Assembly: GCA_030015575.1 (NCBI GenBank)
Contig: JASDDO010000001.1
Span: 322,619,595-322,683,594, forward strand
Source of the DNA: Agapanthus africanus
Taxonomy: Eukaryota; Streptophyta; Magnoliopsida; Asparagales; Amaryllidaceae
Reading direction: 5' to 3'
Length of the DNA stretch: 64,000 bases
Shown: positions 1 to 9,849 of the stretch, piece after piece
How positions within the stretch are numbered: position 1 is the stretch's first letter
Layout: every line of letters begins with the position of its first letter
Translations under genes and position numbers: made by a program
Notes under the pieces: generated by a model
What the model was told of the DNA's origin: nothing
Databases searched by the model: none
Seen by the model: only the letters and a program-made list of their open reading frames with translations

Positions 1-1837
1 GCGGTTCCGCGGCCGATTAAGCTCCTCTCTGGATCGTCTTCACTGCAGTTTGTTCTATAGGGTATTTTGGGATTTTTGGTATATGTTTTTTCAGCCCAGA
101 TTTTCCAGAAAGAAAATTTTGTTTTAGGGGCTTTAAAAACCGTATTTTGATCGAGTTTTTAAAGACTTAAGCTGACAGGTTTATTTCTGCGATGTGATAT
201 TTGTATTGAACTTCTGCTAATCGCTATATGTCGATTAGTGGGAGTTATACAAATCTGTGATCTGTAATGTTATTGGTTTGTGTATATGAATTCGTTGGAT
301 TTTCGCGGGTGAATAGTCGGGGGTTGTGAGACGAGAGTTTTCTTTTCTTTCAATTCATGTAAATTTGTAAATTGATGTAATAATTATTTGTATAGCCGCA
401 CAACCGGGTCGGGGTTGTAGCCGTCATTGTATAATTTCTTTTTACTGTTTTTGCTCCTAGGATAGACCCATGGTGGGGTGCACAAGCTACCGGGTATCTC
501 GAAGTGCCGAGTGACCTACTCACGTCGTTGAGGGAGGTTGCTCCACTTCGGATATTTGGCGCGTAGTTTGCCGCACCCGTAGGGGTCTTGGGTGGGGTAT
601 TGGCTATTCACCGCGACCGTGTAATCTGCTTTTCGTTACAGGCTCATACGAATTGCGGATTCCTAGTATATCCAATTTGTTCATCTGTGATCTGAAATGG
701 CTATCATTGCAATATATCTATATATGATATTATTTAGGCGTTGCTTATGTTTTACAACCGCGCTAGCCCAGCCCCCGCTCTGTCGTTAGTTAAGTAACCT
801 AACGGGTAATGACGGGGCCCCGTGGCGAATGCTAATGGCATAAGCATACGTCATATTTTGGTTGTTTTCTGCAATGGTAGGATTAAATGATGGGACGCAT
901 TAAAAGAACTAATGCAAGAATATCACGCATTAAAAGAACTAATGCAAGAAAATAAACCAAGTAAAAGTCGTTGGAACACTTTCGAAAAACCACTCAGTTC
1001 TTTTCAAAACCAACTTTTAAATGCGGAGCTTGAGCCACTCCTTTTAAAAGATATCTCGTTCCATCGATTACAAGTTCACTACGTTCACGGTTTCGCAAAA
1101 ACCATTCGTAGCCCTCCGTCGTTTCACATGAATAGTCAATAGTATTCAAGCTATGTTTGTTGGCCAAAGTCAAGGCATAGTGATTGGTAGCTATTGGGTA
1201 TTCATGTGCAGCATAGATAGATGCGTTGGTTTGGAACAGTCGTACTGCCTTGTTGGCCAAAGTCAAGGGTAGGTGCGGATGGATTCAAATTAACCTGGAG
1301 AACGACGGGTAGAACTTGACATGTGACTTATGATTTGTTGGCCAAAGTCAAGGTCATAAGAGCATGGGGCAAAAATTCACATCGGGAGTTTCAAAAGAAC
1401 TGAAACTTGCTAGTGTTGCATACCATTTGGAGTGTGATGATTCTGGTAGGATTCCTTCAGTTTCGTCACGCGATGATATTTGGATCCCGATCCTACTGTG
1501 AGTATATGCTACTCCTCGGGAAATTTCTCACTTAACGATCAATGCTATAAACCAAGTAGGTGTCTAGAAAGGTGTTAGCGGGGCTACGCCCACAGGGAAA
1601 AGAGGTTATTTAATTAAGGAACTTCGCGAAAGCGTTGGAAAACCTCCCTCGAAGTACCGACATTGGCCTGGCTGAACGGTTAAGCAAGAATTGTACGGTG
1701 AGATTGATCCTGACTAATTCTTCCTTTTTGGTTTGAGGAGGGATTCGAGAGACAGTGGGAGCCATCCTGTTTAGATAAATTAAAAACCACTCTAAACTTG
1801 CAAGAGCATCATGCTGAGTGTTTCTTCTCTCTCTTAA
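1..1837 (+). other. Element A leader (5' untranslated region)
   Basis: Non-coding leader of about 1.8 kb, unusually long for copia. It starts with half of the GC-rich CCGCGG hairpin (1-15). It also holds a hairpin at about 784-804 (CGTTAG/CTAACG arms), two tandem copies of a small GCATTA/TAATGC hairpin at 896-957 (one copy in element J), and the three loop-sharing hairpins at 1151-1360. Short reading frames here are not conserved in D or J and I do not call them genes. Confidence 0.8.
1151..1360 (+). repeat. Three leader hairpins with identical loop (element A)
   Basis: Hairpin 1 has outer arms CTATG (1151-1155) and CATAG (1176-1180). Hairpin 2 occupies about 1241-1278. Hairpin 3 has arms CTTATGA (1327-1333) and TCATAAG (1354-1360). 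The 19-20 base interior is the same in all three: TTTG linker, inner stem TTGGC/GTCAA, apical loop CAAA, then AAGG. The same three positions carry hairpins in elements C, D, H, I, J and K, each with its own loop. Confidence 0.8.
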
Positions 1838-3100
1838 TTGCAGCGACCAATCGACATGACTGGACTTAAGTTACTTCTAGATAAAAATATACTGACAGGG
1901 CCAAATTACAAAGATTGGCTCAGGAATGTCAAGATGGCAATCACTTACGACAAGCTGGGGTATCTTCTTACCACAAAAGCTCCCCCTGTCCCAGGTCCCA
2001 AAACCAGCGTCGCGGATAAGGAAATCCGTAAGACCTGGGAAATCGACTGCGCGAAGGCCAAGTGCCTCGTGCTTGCCTCTATGGACAACGAACATCAGAG
2101 GAGGCATGAGAATATGGACCTCGAATCCATATTTCTCCATACAAAAGAACTATATGGAGAGCAATCTCGTATCGCAAGATACGAAGTGTCGAAGAAGTTA
2201 TTTTCGGCAAGATTGGCCGTCGGATCATCGGTAGCGGAACACGTGCTTAAGATGATTGGCTACATTGAGGAGCTCGCGGACCTTGGGACCACGTTGGAGA
2301 ATGAGCTCTATACGGACTTGATTCTTCAGTCCCTTCCTTCCACTTACGCCCAGTTTATCCTGAACTTCAACTTACAAGAAAAGGAAATTGAACTTTCAGA
2401 ACTCCTCAACATGTTGAGGAGCGCAGAGGGCACCCTACAGAAAGGTAGGGAAACATCCACTTTGTTTGTAGGAGGATCTTCCTCTTCTAGGTCCAAGGCG
2501 AAAGCCAAGGGAAAGAAGAAGAAAGCCCCCGCCAAACCAAGGGGCGGTGTTAGTAAAGTGGATACGAAGGGAAAGGCAAAAGCAACAAAGAAAGTGGGAA
2601 AGCTTGTGGATAAAGAGGAATGCTTCTATTGTCATAAGAAGGGACACTGGAAGAATGATTGCAGGGCTTGGAAAGCCAGAACACAGGAACTGAAGCAGGT
2701 TGCGGCTTCAGCTTCAGGTGTGTATGTTATTGATAACTGTCTTTCAATAAACTCGACTTCCTGGGTATTGGATACCGGATCAGGATCTCATATCTGTAAT
2801 TCTTTGCAGGCGTTGAGAAACCGTAGGTTTTTGAAGGCAGGTGACATGACCCTCAAAGTTGCAAACGGAGCTAGCATGGATGCTAAGGCCGTGGGGGACT
2901 ATCACCTGGGAATGTCAGATGGACATGTTTTGGTTTTGCGTAATTACTTTTTTGTACCCAACGCAACTTGTAATATCATTTCTGTATCTTTGGTTTCTAA
3001 AGAAGGTTAATAATTTGCGTTTGTAAGCAATGTTGTAAACATTCAACTTAATCAAGTTATGATTGGGTCAGGTACATTGAGCAATGGTATATACGTATTA
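1838..3100 (+). pseudogene. Copia gag and protease region of element A
   Basis: The gag has the copia-type capsid segment (GPNYKDWLRNVKMAITYDKLGYLL near its start, then ELYGEQSRIARYE and LGTTLENELYTDLILQSLP). A lysine-rich stretch leads to the zinc knuckle CFYCHKKGHWKNDC at 2621-2662, about residues 262-275. The aspartic protease follows, with DTGSGSH at 2771 onward. The likely gag start is the ATG at 1856 (MTGLKLLL), which aligns with element D; the upstream ATG at 1838 is in the same frame. Gag would form the virus-like particle and bind RNA; protease would process the polyprotein. Part of a broken element. Confidence 0.9.
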
Positions 3101-3119
3101 AACCAACCACAGATTTTCA

Positions 3120-4090
3120 ATGTCCAGAATACACACAAAAGAAAGTCTCCAGAAATCAATCAGACTTTCTTGTGGCATTGTAGACTGGGTCACATCAATG
3201 AGAGAGGTTGACGAAGTTACATACAGAAGGATATTTGGATTTGTTCGAATATCAATCGTATGCCACTTGTCAATCCTGTCTCAAAGGAAAGATGACAAAG
3301 ACTCCGTTCACTGGACACGGAGTAAGAGCGAGCGAGCTCTTGGGACTCGTACACAGCGACGTGTGCGGTCCAATGTCTACACATGCGCGAAGCGGTTATT
3401 CTTACTTCATTACTTTTACGGATGACTTTTCAAGGTACGGTTATGTCTTCTTAATGAAACATAAGTCCGAAGCCTTTGGAAAATTCCAGGAATATAAGAA
3501 TGAAGTAGAAATACAAACCGGCAAAAGTATCAAGATTCTAAGATCGGATCGAGGTGGTGAATACTTGAGTGTCGAGTTCCTGGACTATATAAAAGAGAAC
3601 GGAATTCTCTCTCAGCTTACTCCTCCATACACTCCGCAACATAACGGTGTATCGGAGAGACGGAACCGAACCCTATTGGATATGGTACAGTCCATGATGA
3701 GTAACGCTGAGTTACCGCGATCATTCTGGGGGTATGCGCTAGAATCAGCTGCATACCTTTTGAACCGAGTTCCCACTAAGACTGTGCCTACCACACCATA
3801 TGAGATGTGGTGTGGGAAGAAACCCTATCTTAAGCACATTAAGACATGGGGATGTCCAGCTTTTGTCAAAAAGCAGCATGCGGACAAGCTCGAGGCACGC
3901 TCAGTACAGTGCAAGTTCGTGGGATATCCAAAGAACTCCAAGGGATATTTCTTCTACTGCGAAGAGGAACAAAAGGTTTTTGTTTCTCGTCATGCCTATT
4001 TCTTGGAAACTGAGTTTTTGGAAACCCAGATAAGTGGGAGCACAGTAGAACTGGAAGAAATTCCAGAACCACGAGCTATTACTGAAAGCT
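3120..4090 (+). pseudogene. Copia integrase region of element A
   Basis: The zinc-binding pre-integrase segment (LWHCRLGHIN-like, then SCLKGKMTKTPFTGHG) is followed by the catalytic core with SDVCGPMSTHARSGYSYFITFTDD, RSDRGGEYLS and PYTPQHNGVSERRNRTLLDM, which hold the D, D and E positions of the retroviral integrase fold. The C-terminal part GYPKNSKGYFFYCEEEQKVFVSRHAYFLE is typical of copia. The enzyme joins the cDNA to host DNA. About 70-80% alike by eye to the copies in D and J. Fossil. Confidence 0.92.
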
Positions 4091-4284
4091 TAGTGGAACC
4101 AGAGGGTTCAAAAGAACAGGACATTCCTACGCCGCTCCGTAGGAGTAGTAGGCAGTCTCATCCTTCCGAGAGATACTACGGTTTTCTCATAGACGGGGAT
4201 AGAGAGGATTGCATCATAGATTATGATGAACCTACTAGCTTCCAGCAGGCCGTTCAGAGCGTTGACTCGGTAAAATGACTGGAT

Positions 4285-4678
4285 GCAATGCGGACCGAAA
4301 TGGAGTCCATGTACACTAACAAAGTATGGACGTTGGACGTTGCTCCAGACGGGGTAAAACCCGTAGGATGCAAGTGGATCTTCAAAAGGAAGATTGGTGT
4401 AGATGGACAGGTTGAGACCTATAAAGCTAGACTGGTTGCAAAGGGTTTTCGTCAAAGACCTAGTTTGGACTATGACGAGACCTTTTCTCCAGTAGCTATG
4501 CTGAAATCCATTCGGATCCTTCTTGCCATTGCTGCCTTCCACGATTATGAGATTTGGCAGATGGACGTAAAGACCGCTTTTCTAAATGGAAATTTAGAGG
4601 AGTGTGTCTATATGGACCAGCCAGAGAGTTTCATTCAGAGTGGGAGCAGCGGAAAGGTGTGCAAGTTGCTTAAGTCCA
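4285..4678 (+). pseudogene. Copia reverse transcriptase, N-terminal part (element A)
   Basis: VWTLDVAPDGVKPVGCKWIFKRKIG, ARLVAKGFRQRPSLDYDETFSPVAMLKSIR and QMDVKTAFLNGNLEECVYMDQP identify the first third of a copia RT, including the first catalytic aspartate segment (DVKTAFLNG). The piece ends at about 4678, where alignment to element D stops in mid-domain and unrelated sequence begins. Fossil. Confidence 0.92.
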
Positions 4679-5113
4679 TCTTGCTCATTCTTTTCATTTC
4701 CTTTCTCTCTCTTGTGTTCTTGAGCTCTCATCTTCTTCCTCTTGCTCTCCCTCTCTTTAGTTTATGGTTCACTTGTCTCATGTGTTGAGAACCAAGAACC
4801 ATAGAGAAAAATCCCAACACACTCTCCTCTACTCACTCTAGTTCACAAGGTTTAGCAAACCGAGTGAACTAGTTTCTTCAAAGTTCGAAGAAGAAGCCAA
4901 AGGTAGAAGCATTCAGGTGGATCGATCTTTGAGGCAAGGAGACGACGGGGTGAAGCCGATCCGTACACCATCGAGGTTGGAAGACGAAGGAGTTCAAGAA
5001 AGAAAGGTATAACCCCCTAACCGAGTAGTTAACAACTCCTAGTTAGGTTGTTAGTTAGATGTTTAACAAAGATCCGGTTTTGAGTCCATGTTACCGCCTC
5101 TAGAAAATTGTTT
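4679..5113. other. Unassigned segment between A and B
   Basis: CT-rich for about 100 bases, then sequence with CTAGTTCACAAGG and AACCGAGTGAACTAG (arms of a possible hairpin near 4838-4873) and a GAAG-rich stretch. It has no similarity I can see to other parts of the window and no convincing protein. It could be the end of the LTR plus leader of the gypsy element that follows, but no primer binding site is visible, so this is a guess. Confidence 0.3.
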
Positions 5114-5469
5114 TTCATCATATTCCACATGCCCGAAAGTACCAGGAGAGGTAATATGGACTTACAGCTAGCAGAGGCGGTGGGCAGCTGGTAGCTGGCA
5201 GGGACATGCCCTGGCTTTTGAGATGACTCCTCAGGACATGTAGGCGTCGAGCGTAGTTGTGACAGGTATTCTCTCGGTGTTTCCTTTTAATGCGTGCTTT
5301 TGTTTGACCCGGTATCTACGCATTTTTTGTATCGAGGTTTAGCTGAGTGTCGTCTTTACTAGATCAGCCATTTGTTGTGATTACTCTGGTAGGCGAGTCC
5401 TTATAACTCGACATGTGTTTTGATTGTGTTCTGTTCGTATCGGGAATAGGGATCCTTCTGTTGACCTGA

Positions 5470-6430
5470 TCCTCCTCGATATGTTAAACTTCGACGTTAT
5501 TTTGGGCACAGACTGGTTAGCTACTTGCTATGCATCCATGGACTGCCGTGAGAAAGCAGTCAGATTTAGTTTTTCGGGTGAGCCAGTTCTGGTTGTTTAG
5601 GGAGACCGTAGCGTCACCCTTCCCAGTTTGAATTCTTCTTTTCGCGCTAGTCAGCTCTTGAGGAAAGGATGTCAGAGATTTTTGGCGTATGTTTGTGATG
5701 TTAGAGCCTCAGGGGTCCCATTGGACCAGGTCCCGATTGTGAGGAAGTTTCCAGATGTCTTTCCTGACGAGCTGCCTGGTTTGCCGCCAGAGCATGATAT
5801 TGAGTTCTGCATTGACTTGATTCCTGCCTCAGGGCTTATTTCTATACCGCCTTATCGGATGTCCCCGGTGGAGCTTAAAGAGCCGAAGGATCAGTTGCAA
5901 GATTTGTTGGATAAAGGGCTCATTCGTCCGAGCGTGTCACCTTGGGGAGCTCCTGTTCTGTTCGTTAAGAAGAAAGACGGCAGTTCGTGTTTGTACATTG
6001 AATATCATCAATTGAATCGAGTGACTGTGTGGAACAGATATCCCCTACCTCGCATTGATGATTTGTTTGATCAGCTCCAAGGTGCGGGACATTTCTCAAA
6101 GTTTGACTTGCGATCAGGTTATCATCAGTTGTGGGTTCGGAAGGATGGTATTCTGACGACTGCGTTACGTACGTGTTACGGGCATTATGAGTTCTTGGTG
6201 ATGTCGTTTGGGCTCACCAATGCCCCAGCAACATTAATTGATTGGATGAACCGTATATTCAGGCCATTTCTTGATCAGTTTATCATCGTGTTCATTGATG
6301 ACATCTTAGTATACTCCTGGAGCCGAGAGGAGCATGAGCAGCATCTGAGGATTACATTACAGACTTTGAGGAGCACTAGCTATCCGCTAAATTATCTAAG
6401 TGTGCTTTTTGGCTGGATAGTGTTGACTTC
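5470..6430 (+). pseudogene. Gypsy protease tail and reverse transcriptase (element B)
   Basis: A protease tail (LILLDMLNFDVILGTDWLATCYASMDC) precedes RT. RT contains [26 protein letters not shown], the thumb-proximal [46 protein letters not shown], then [13 protein letters not shown] with the first catalytic Asp and [12 protein letters not shown] with the paired Asp residues. The enzyme copies the element RNA to cDNA. Fossil. Confidence 0.9.
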
Positions 6431-7090
6431 TTGGGTCATGTAGTTATGAGAGATGGTATACGTATGGAACCAAAAAAGATCGAGGCCGTTCAGCTCTGTC
6501 CCAGACCTGTATTAGTGACGGAGGTTCGCAGTTTTCTGGGTTTCGCCGGATACTATCGACGTTTTGTACAGGATTTTTCTTGTATAGCTGCACCACTGAC
6601 CGGGTTGACCCGGAAGGGAGTTCCTTTTCTTTGGGCCGAGACTTGTGAGCAGAGTTTTCAGCAGTTGAAGACGCGTTTGACGACCGCACAGTTTTATCCT
6701 TGCCATCAGATTCAGGCGGCTTTATTGTCTACTGTGATGCTTCACGAGTGGATTCAGGATGTGTATTGATGCTGCATGGAAGGGTTGTCGCTTATACTTC
6801 TTGGCAGTTGAAGAAGCACGAGCAGAACTTTTTCCACACATGATTTAGAAATAGCTGCAGTGGTTTTTGCACTCAAGATCTGGAGACACTACCTATACGG
6901 CGAGTCGTGCCAGATATGCATAGACTACAAGAGCTTGAACTACATTTTCCAATAGCATAATCTGAATTTGAGGCAGCGCCGTTGGATGGAGTTAGTGAAA
7001 GACTATAACTGCGAGATTTTGTATCATCCGGGCAAAGAGAATGTTGTGGTAGATGCTTTGAGTTGGAGGCCCAAAGGTAGCTTATCTTGT
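6431..7090 (+). pseudogene. Gypsy RT connection and RNase H region (element B)
   Basis: [46 protein letters not shown] is the conserved end of gypsy RT. A decayed RNase H follows ([19 protein letters not shown]-like near 6720-6790, and RRWMELVKDYNCEILYHPGKENVVVDALSWR at 6970-7070). RNase H would remove the RNA strand after copying. Broken in several places. Confidence 0.8.
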
Positions 7091-7341
7091 GTGAGTGGAG
7101 TTCAGAGGCAGTCGATGGCAGATTGGCAGATTCTATGTGACAGCCGAGTGCAGTTCGAGTTTACTCCGACCGGGTGACAGCTTGCCTATATCCGTGCACG
7201 TCCACAGTTACTTGACTGTATCTGTGAGGCACAGTCCGACAATGTCCGTTTGCCAGAGATCATGGAGCAGCTTCGACAGAGTAGAGATTCAGAGTTCGTG
7301 ATCGATGATCAGGGAGTGCACGATTTGGGACTCGACTGTGC

Positions 7342-7628
7342 GTGCCAGATTCCGAAGGACTGAGACGCGAGATTTTAGAAGAGGCGCATCAATCAGCATA
7401 TAGTGTTCATCCAGGTTCCACCAAGATGTACCATGACTTGAGAGATGTCTACTGGTGGGAGGGGATGAAGAGAGATGTCACAGATTTTGTTTCGAGATGC
7501 CTAACTTGTCAGCAATATAAGGCCGAGCATCAGAGGCCAGCAGGAGAATTACAGCCTTTGCCCATTCCAGAGTGAAAATGGGAGCAGATCTCTATGGATT
7601 TCATTGTGGGTCTATCTAGTGTAGGGTT
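7342..7628 (+). pseudogene. Gypsy integrase, N-terminal zinc finger (element B)
   Basis: The HHCC finger is visible: EEAHQSAYSVHPGSTKMYHDLRDVYWWEGMKRDVTDFVSRCLTCQQYKAEHQRPAGELQPLPIPE. The next words (WEQISMDFIVGL) open the catalytic core, which is cut off by the LTR of element C at 7629. Fossil. Confidence 0.88.
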
Positions 7629-9826
7629 TGCAGCGTTACTAGGCACACTCACAAGGTTCTACAAGGCATCAACCATGCCCGATTTGAAAATTTAGACGTG
7701 CCGAACAACCCTAACCAAGATCTTTAAACTAGAGATTAGGCGAAACAAAGCATGTTAAACACTTTAACACTAAGAGTTTGGGATCACAACCTTTGTAGTA
7801 CGGTCCTTCACTTCTAAAGCTCCGTGTTGAGGTCCCTTCACTACGATCATCGAGTATCCGGACTCTCGAAAAGCTCCACGAAGAGAATGATGCAAACTTG
7901 CTTCCGATCTTCGATAACTAAGATGATCTACCTTGAAGTTTCTCAAACACAAGCTCTCACTCTCAAATGAAGTGAACACCCTAATCTAAATGGCTAGGAT
8001 AGATTAGGATGATGAAGTAGGAATTTAGCTCTATTTTATTTTCATAATCTCACCCATTTTCATCACATGAATCAAAGCTAGAAAGCTGTGCAAGAAGGAA
8101 GAAGAAGATGATAAATGAATAATCCTTTTGTGATGAATAATGCAAATGATAATATCATTACAAATGCAACCATGGTCAACTATGACAAGGCTAACTCATG
8201 TAGAGATTTAACAAGGGCTAAGGGTTTGGGTTGGGTTAAGAATGAGTCACTTAAAATATCAACCATAATATCTTAGCTCATGACAAAAGAAAACCTTCTA
8301 GAAGGTTCATGAAAGAACTAACCCAATACAAACCCTAACCTTGTTTAATCTCCACTAAATATGTTGCATTAGTAATCATATCATGTTACAATATTATATA
8401 TCACATATATAATATATATTTGTAACAAAAGAAAATAATACAATTAACATATATCGCATATATATCAATGTATTACCCGGTGAGAAAATGAATCAATAAG
8501 TGAGCTAATATCAGTTAATGTAATTTAATATATCAAATATATAATTATACATTAAATTATCAAATCAACACTTGATCCAATAATCCAGCTATTTCATAAA
8601 TAACCAACTAATATAATCTGTATCAGTTCATCGAATCAACACTTGATCCGATGACCCGGCTATATCTCATATACCTGGCCGATATCTCATATCGTGAGAA
8701 TCTAATACGGTATCGCATACACGCATCATTCTCGATCCCGCACATATCATATATGTGTTCCTACTCCGTTTTGCCTGAGTCAAGAAACCTCTGTGTAGGA
8801 CTCTAAAGAATCGTCAATACGCCGGCAGTATGTGTTGATCATATCAAACACCCACAAGCTGCAAGCGGTCAGCTAAACGTAACAGCCACCCAGGTATTGA
8901 GCGATCAGAAGATCAACATGCAAGCCTGTACATTCTCCTATGAATCCAGTCAGTAACACTCCCGTACAGTCCGGTCTCTTCGTCTGATATGTCGCATATC
9001 TCGCCTAGGGGTGGAAAACGTCAGACCCCAGTAGCTTGATAAGTCGTGTCGATATGAGGTCTATAACAGTTCGAGAAACTACTGATAACACTTACCAATA
9101 AATCTTAGCAACCCTGGCCAGGGATTTCCAGTTATAGCCAATCGAACACAGCGCAACATCAACTCCCTATACCGGGAGAGACGAATCCCCTCCTATCGCT
9201 CATTGCCTCCATGTGATTCGGGACTGTACCCAAAAGCCACCTTTTTGCATGCCCTCTTGGACGTGGTATGATGGAAATCAAAGTACAGTGGGAATCACAC
9301 AAGACCCTATGACGATCTCGGGTCTACAGACTAACTTGTACCAGTGTCACCAGAGAACTGCAATCTGACGTGAGGTATAATACCATCTGGGAGTTCTCGG
9401 CGAGTCCGTTCAGTGTACCCAGTCTCCACTGAGCACCCGTACACCATCCTTGATGTCAAACACCGATGGATATGGGATCATCCATCGCTCATCATATGGG
9501 TCAAGATGCGTATACGCTAGTTTACTTTGGTGTATCGATGCCCTGTCTCGATACATCCTCGACTAGGAACAGTTATAGGATGTACTCGTCGACTACAGTG
9601 GCCCCACTAGTATGATCTTATCATAGTCCCAGTAGTCGAGTACAGATCCTAAGCGCTTTATCAACATGTAACATAGAGACTATCATAGTACATGTTAAGA
9701 TAAAGAGCAACCAGATAGCGTACTATCATGTCGAGCAAGAAAGTGCTCCCTATATATGTCCAAGCATCCACTACAATATACATCGTATGTACAGTAATGG
9801 CCTCTAGGGCATACATATAACTAACA
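7629..9826 (-). repeat. 3' LTR of element C (family X)
   Basis: About 2.2 kb, bounded by TG at 7629 and CA-type end ...TAACA at 9826; sense start is TGTTAGTTATATGTATGCCC. It is collinear with the LTRs at 41522, 49656 and 52974. The family X hairpin array lies at about 8380-8790; for example, the 12-bp stem hairpin with sense loop GTG is at 8628-8654. Open frames inside it are not conserved between LTR copies. Confidence 0.92.
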
Positions 9827-9842
9827 TTCTCCCACTTGCACT
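9827..9842 (-). other. Polypurine tract of element C
   Basis: Sense strand reads GTGCAAGTGGGAGAAT directly before the 3' LTR. The same tract precedes the 3' LTRs of I and H. It primes second-strand cDNA synthesis in this class. Confidence 0.75.
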
Positions 9843-9849
9843 AGGGCCA

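Larger units (their letters stand above)
1..4678 (+). mobile_element. Ty1/copia element A (family D), partial at the left window edge
   Basis: The copy begins before the window, inside its untranslated leader, and stops within the reverse transcriptase region where unrelated sequence starts. Order seen: leader (1-1837), gag with CCHC knuckle, aspartic protease, integrase, start of reverse transcriptase, the usual copia order in which integrase precedes RT. Leader and proteins match elements D (13138-31562) and J (60308 onward), so all three form one family. It is a fossil with a few breaks in the coding part; the RT active-site half and RNase H are not in this piece. Age cannot be dated because no LTR is present here. 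Confidence 0.93.
5114..7628 (+). mobile_element. Ty3/gypsy element B, Tekay/Del-like chromovirus fragment
   Basis: Order seen: weak gag/protease tail, reverse transcriptase, RNase H, integrase zinc finger and the first residues of the integrase core. In gypsy elements integrase follows RT, as here. The wording of the RT ([32 protein letters not shown]), of RNase H (LVKDYNCEILYHPGKENVVVDAL) and of the integrase finger (HPGSTKMYHDLRDVYWWEGMKRDV) matches Tekay/Del chromoviruses. No LTR is visible in the window. It ends where element C's LTR begins, and I did not find its continuation on the far side of C. Broken, with several breaks. Confidence 0.88.

Noticed and set aside
1151-1360. Evenly spaced short repeats resembling a CRISPR array
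   Set aside because: Only three units, spacing near 90 bp, in a plant retrotransposon leader; they are hairpin loops.
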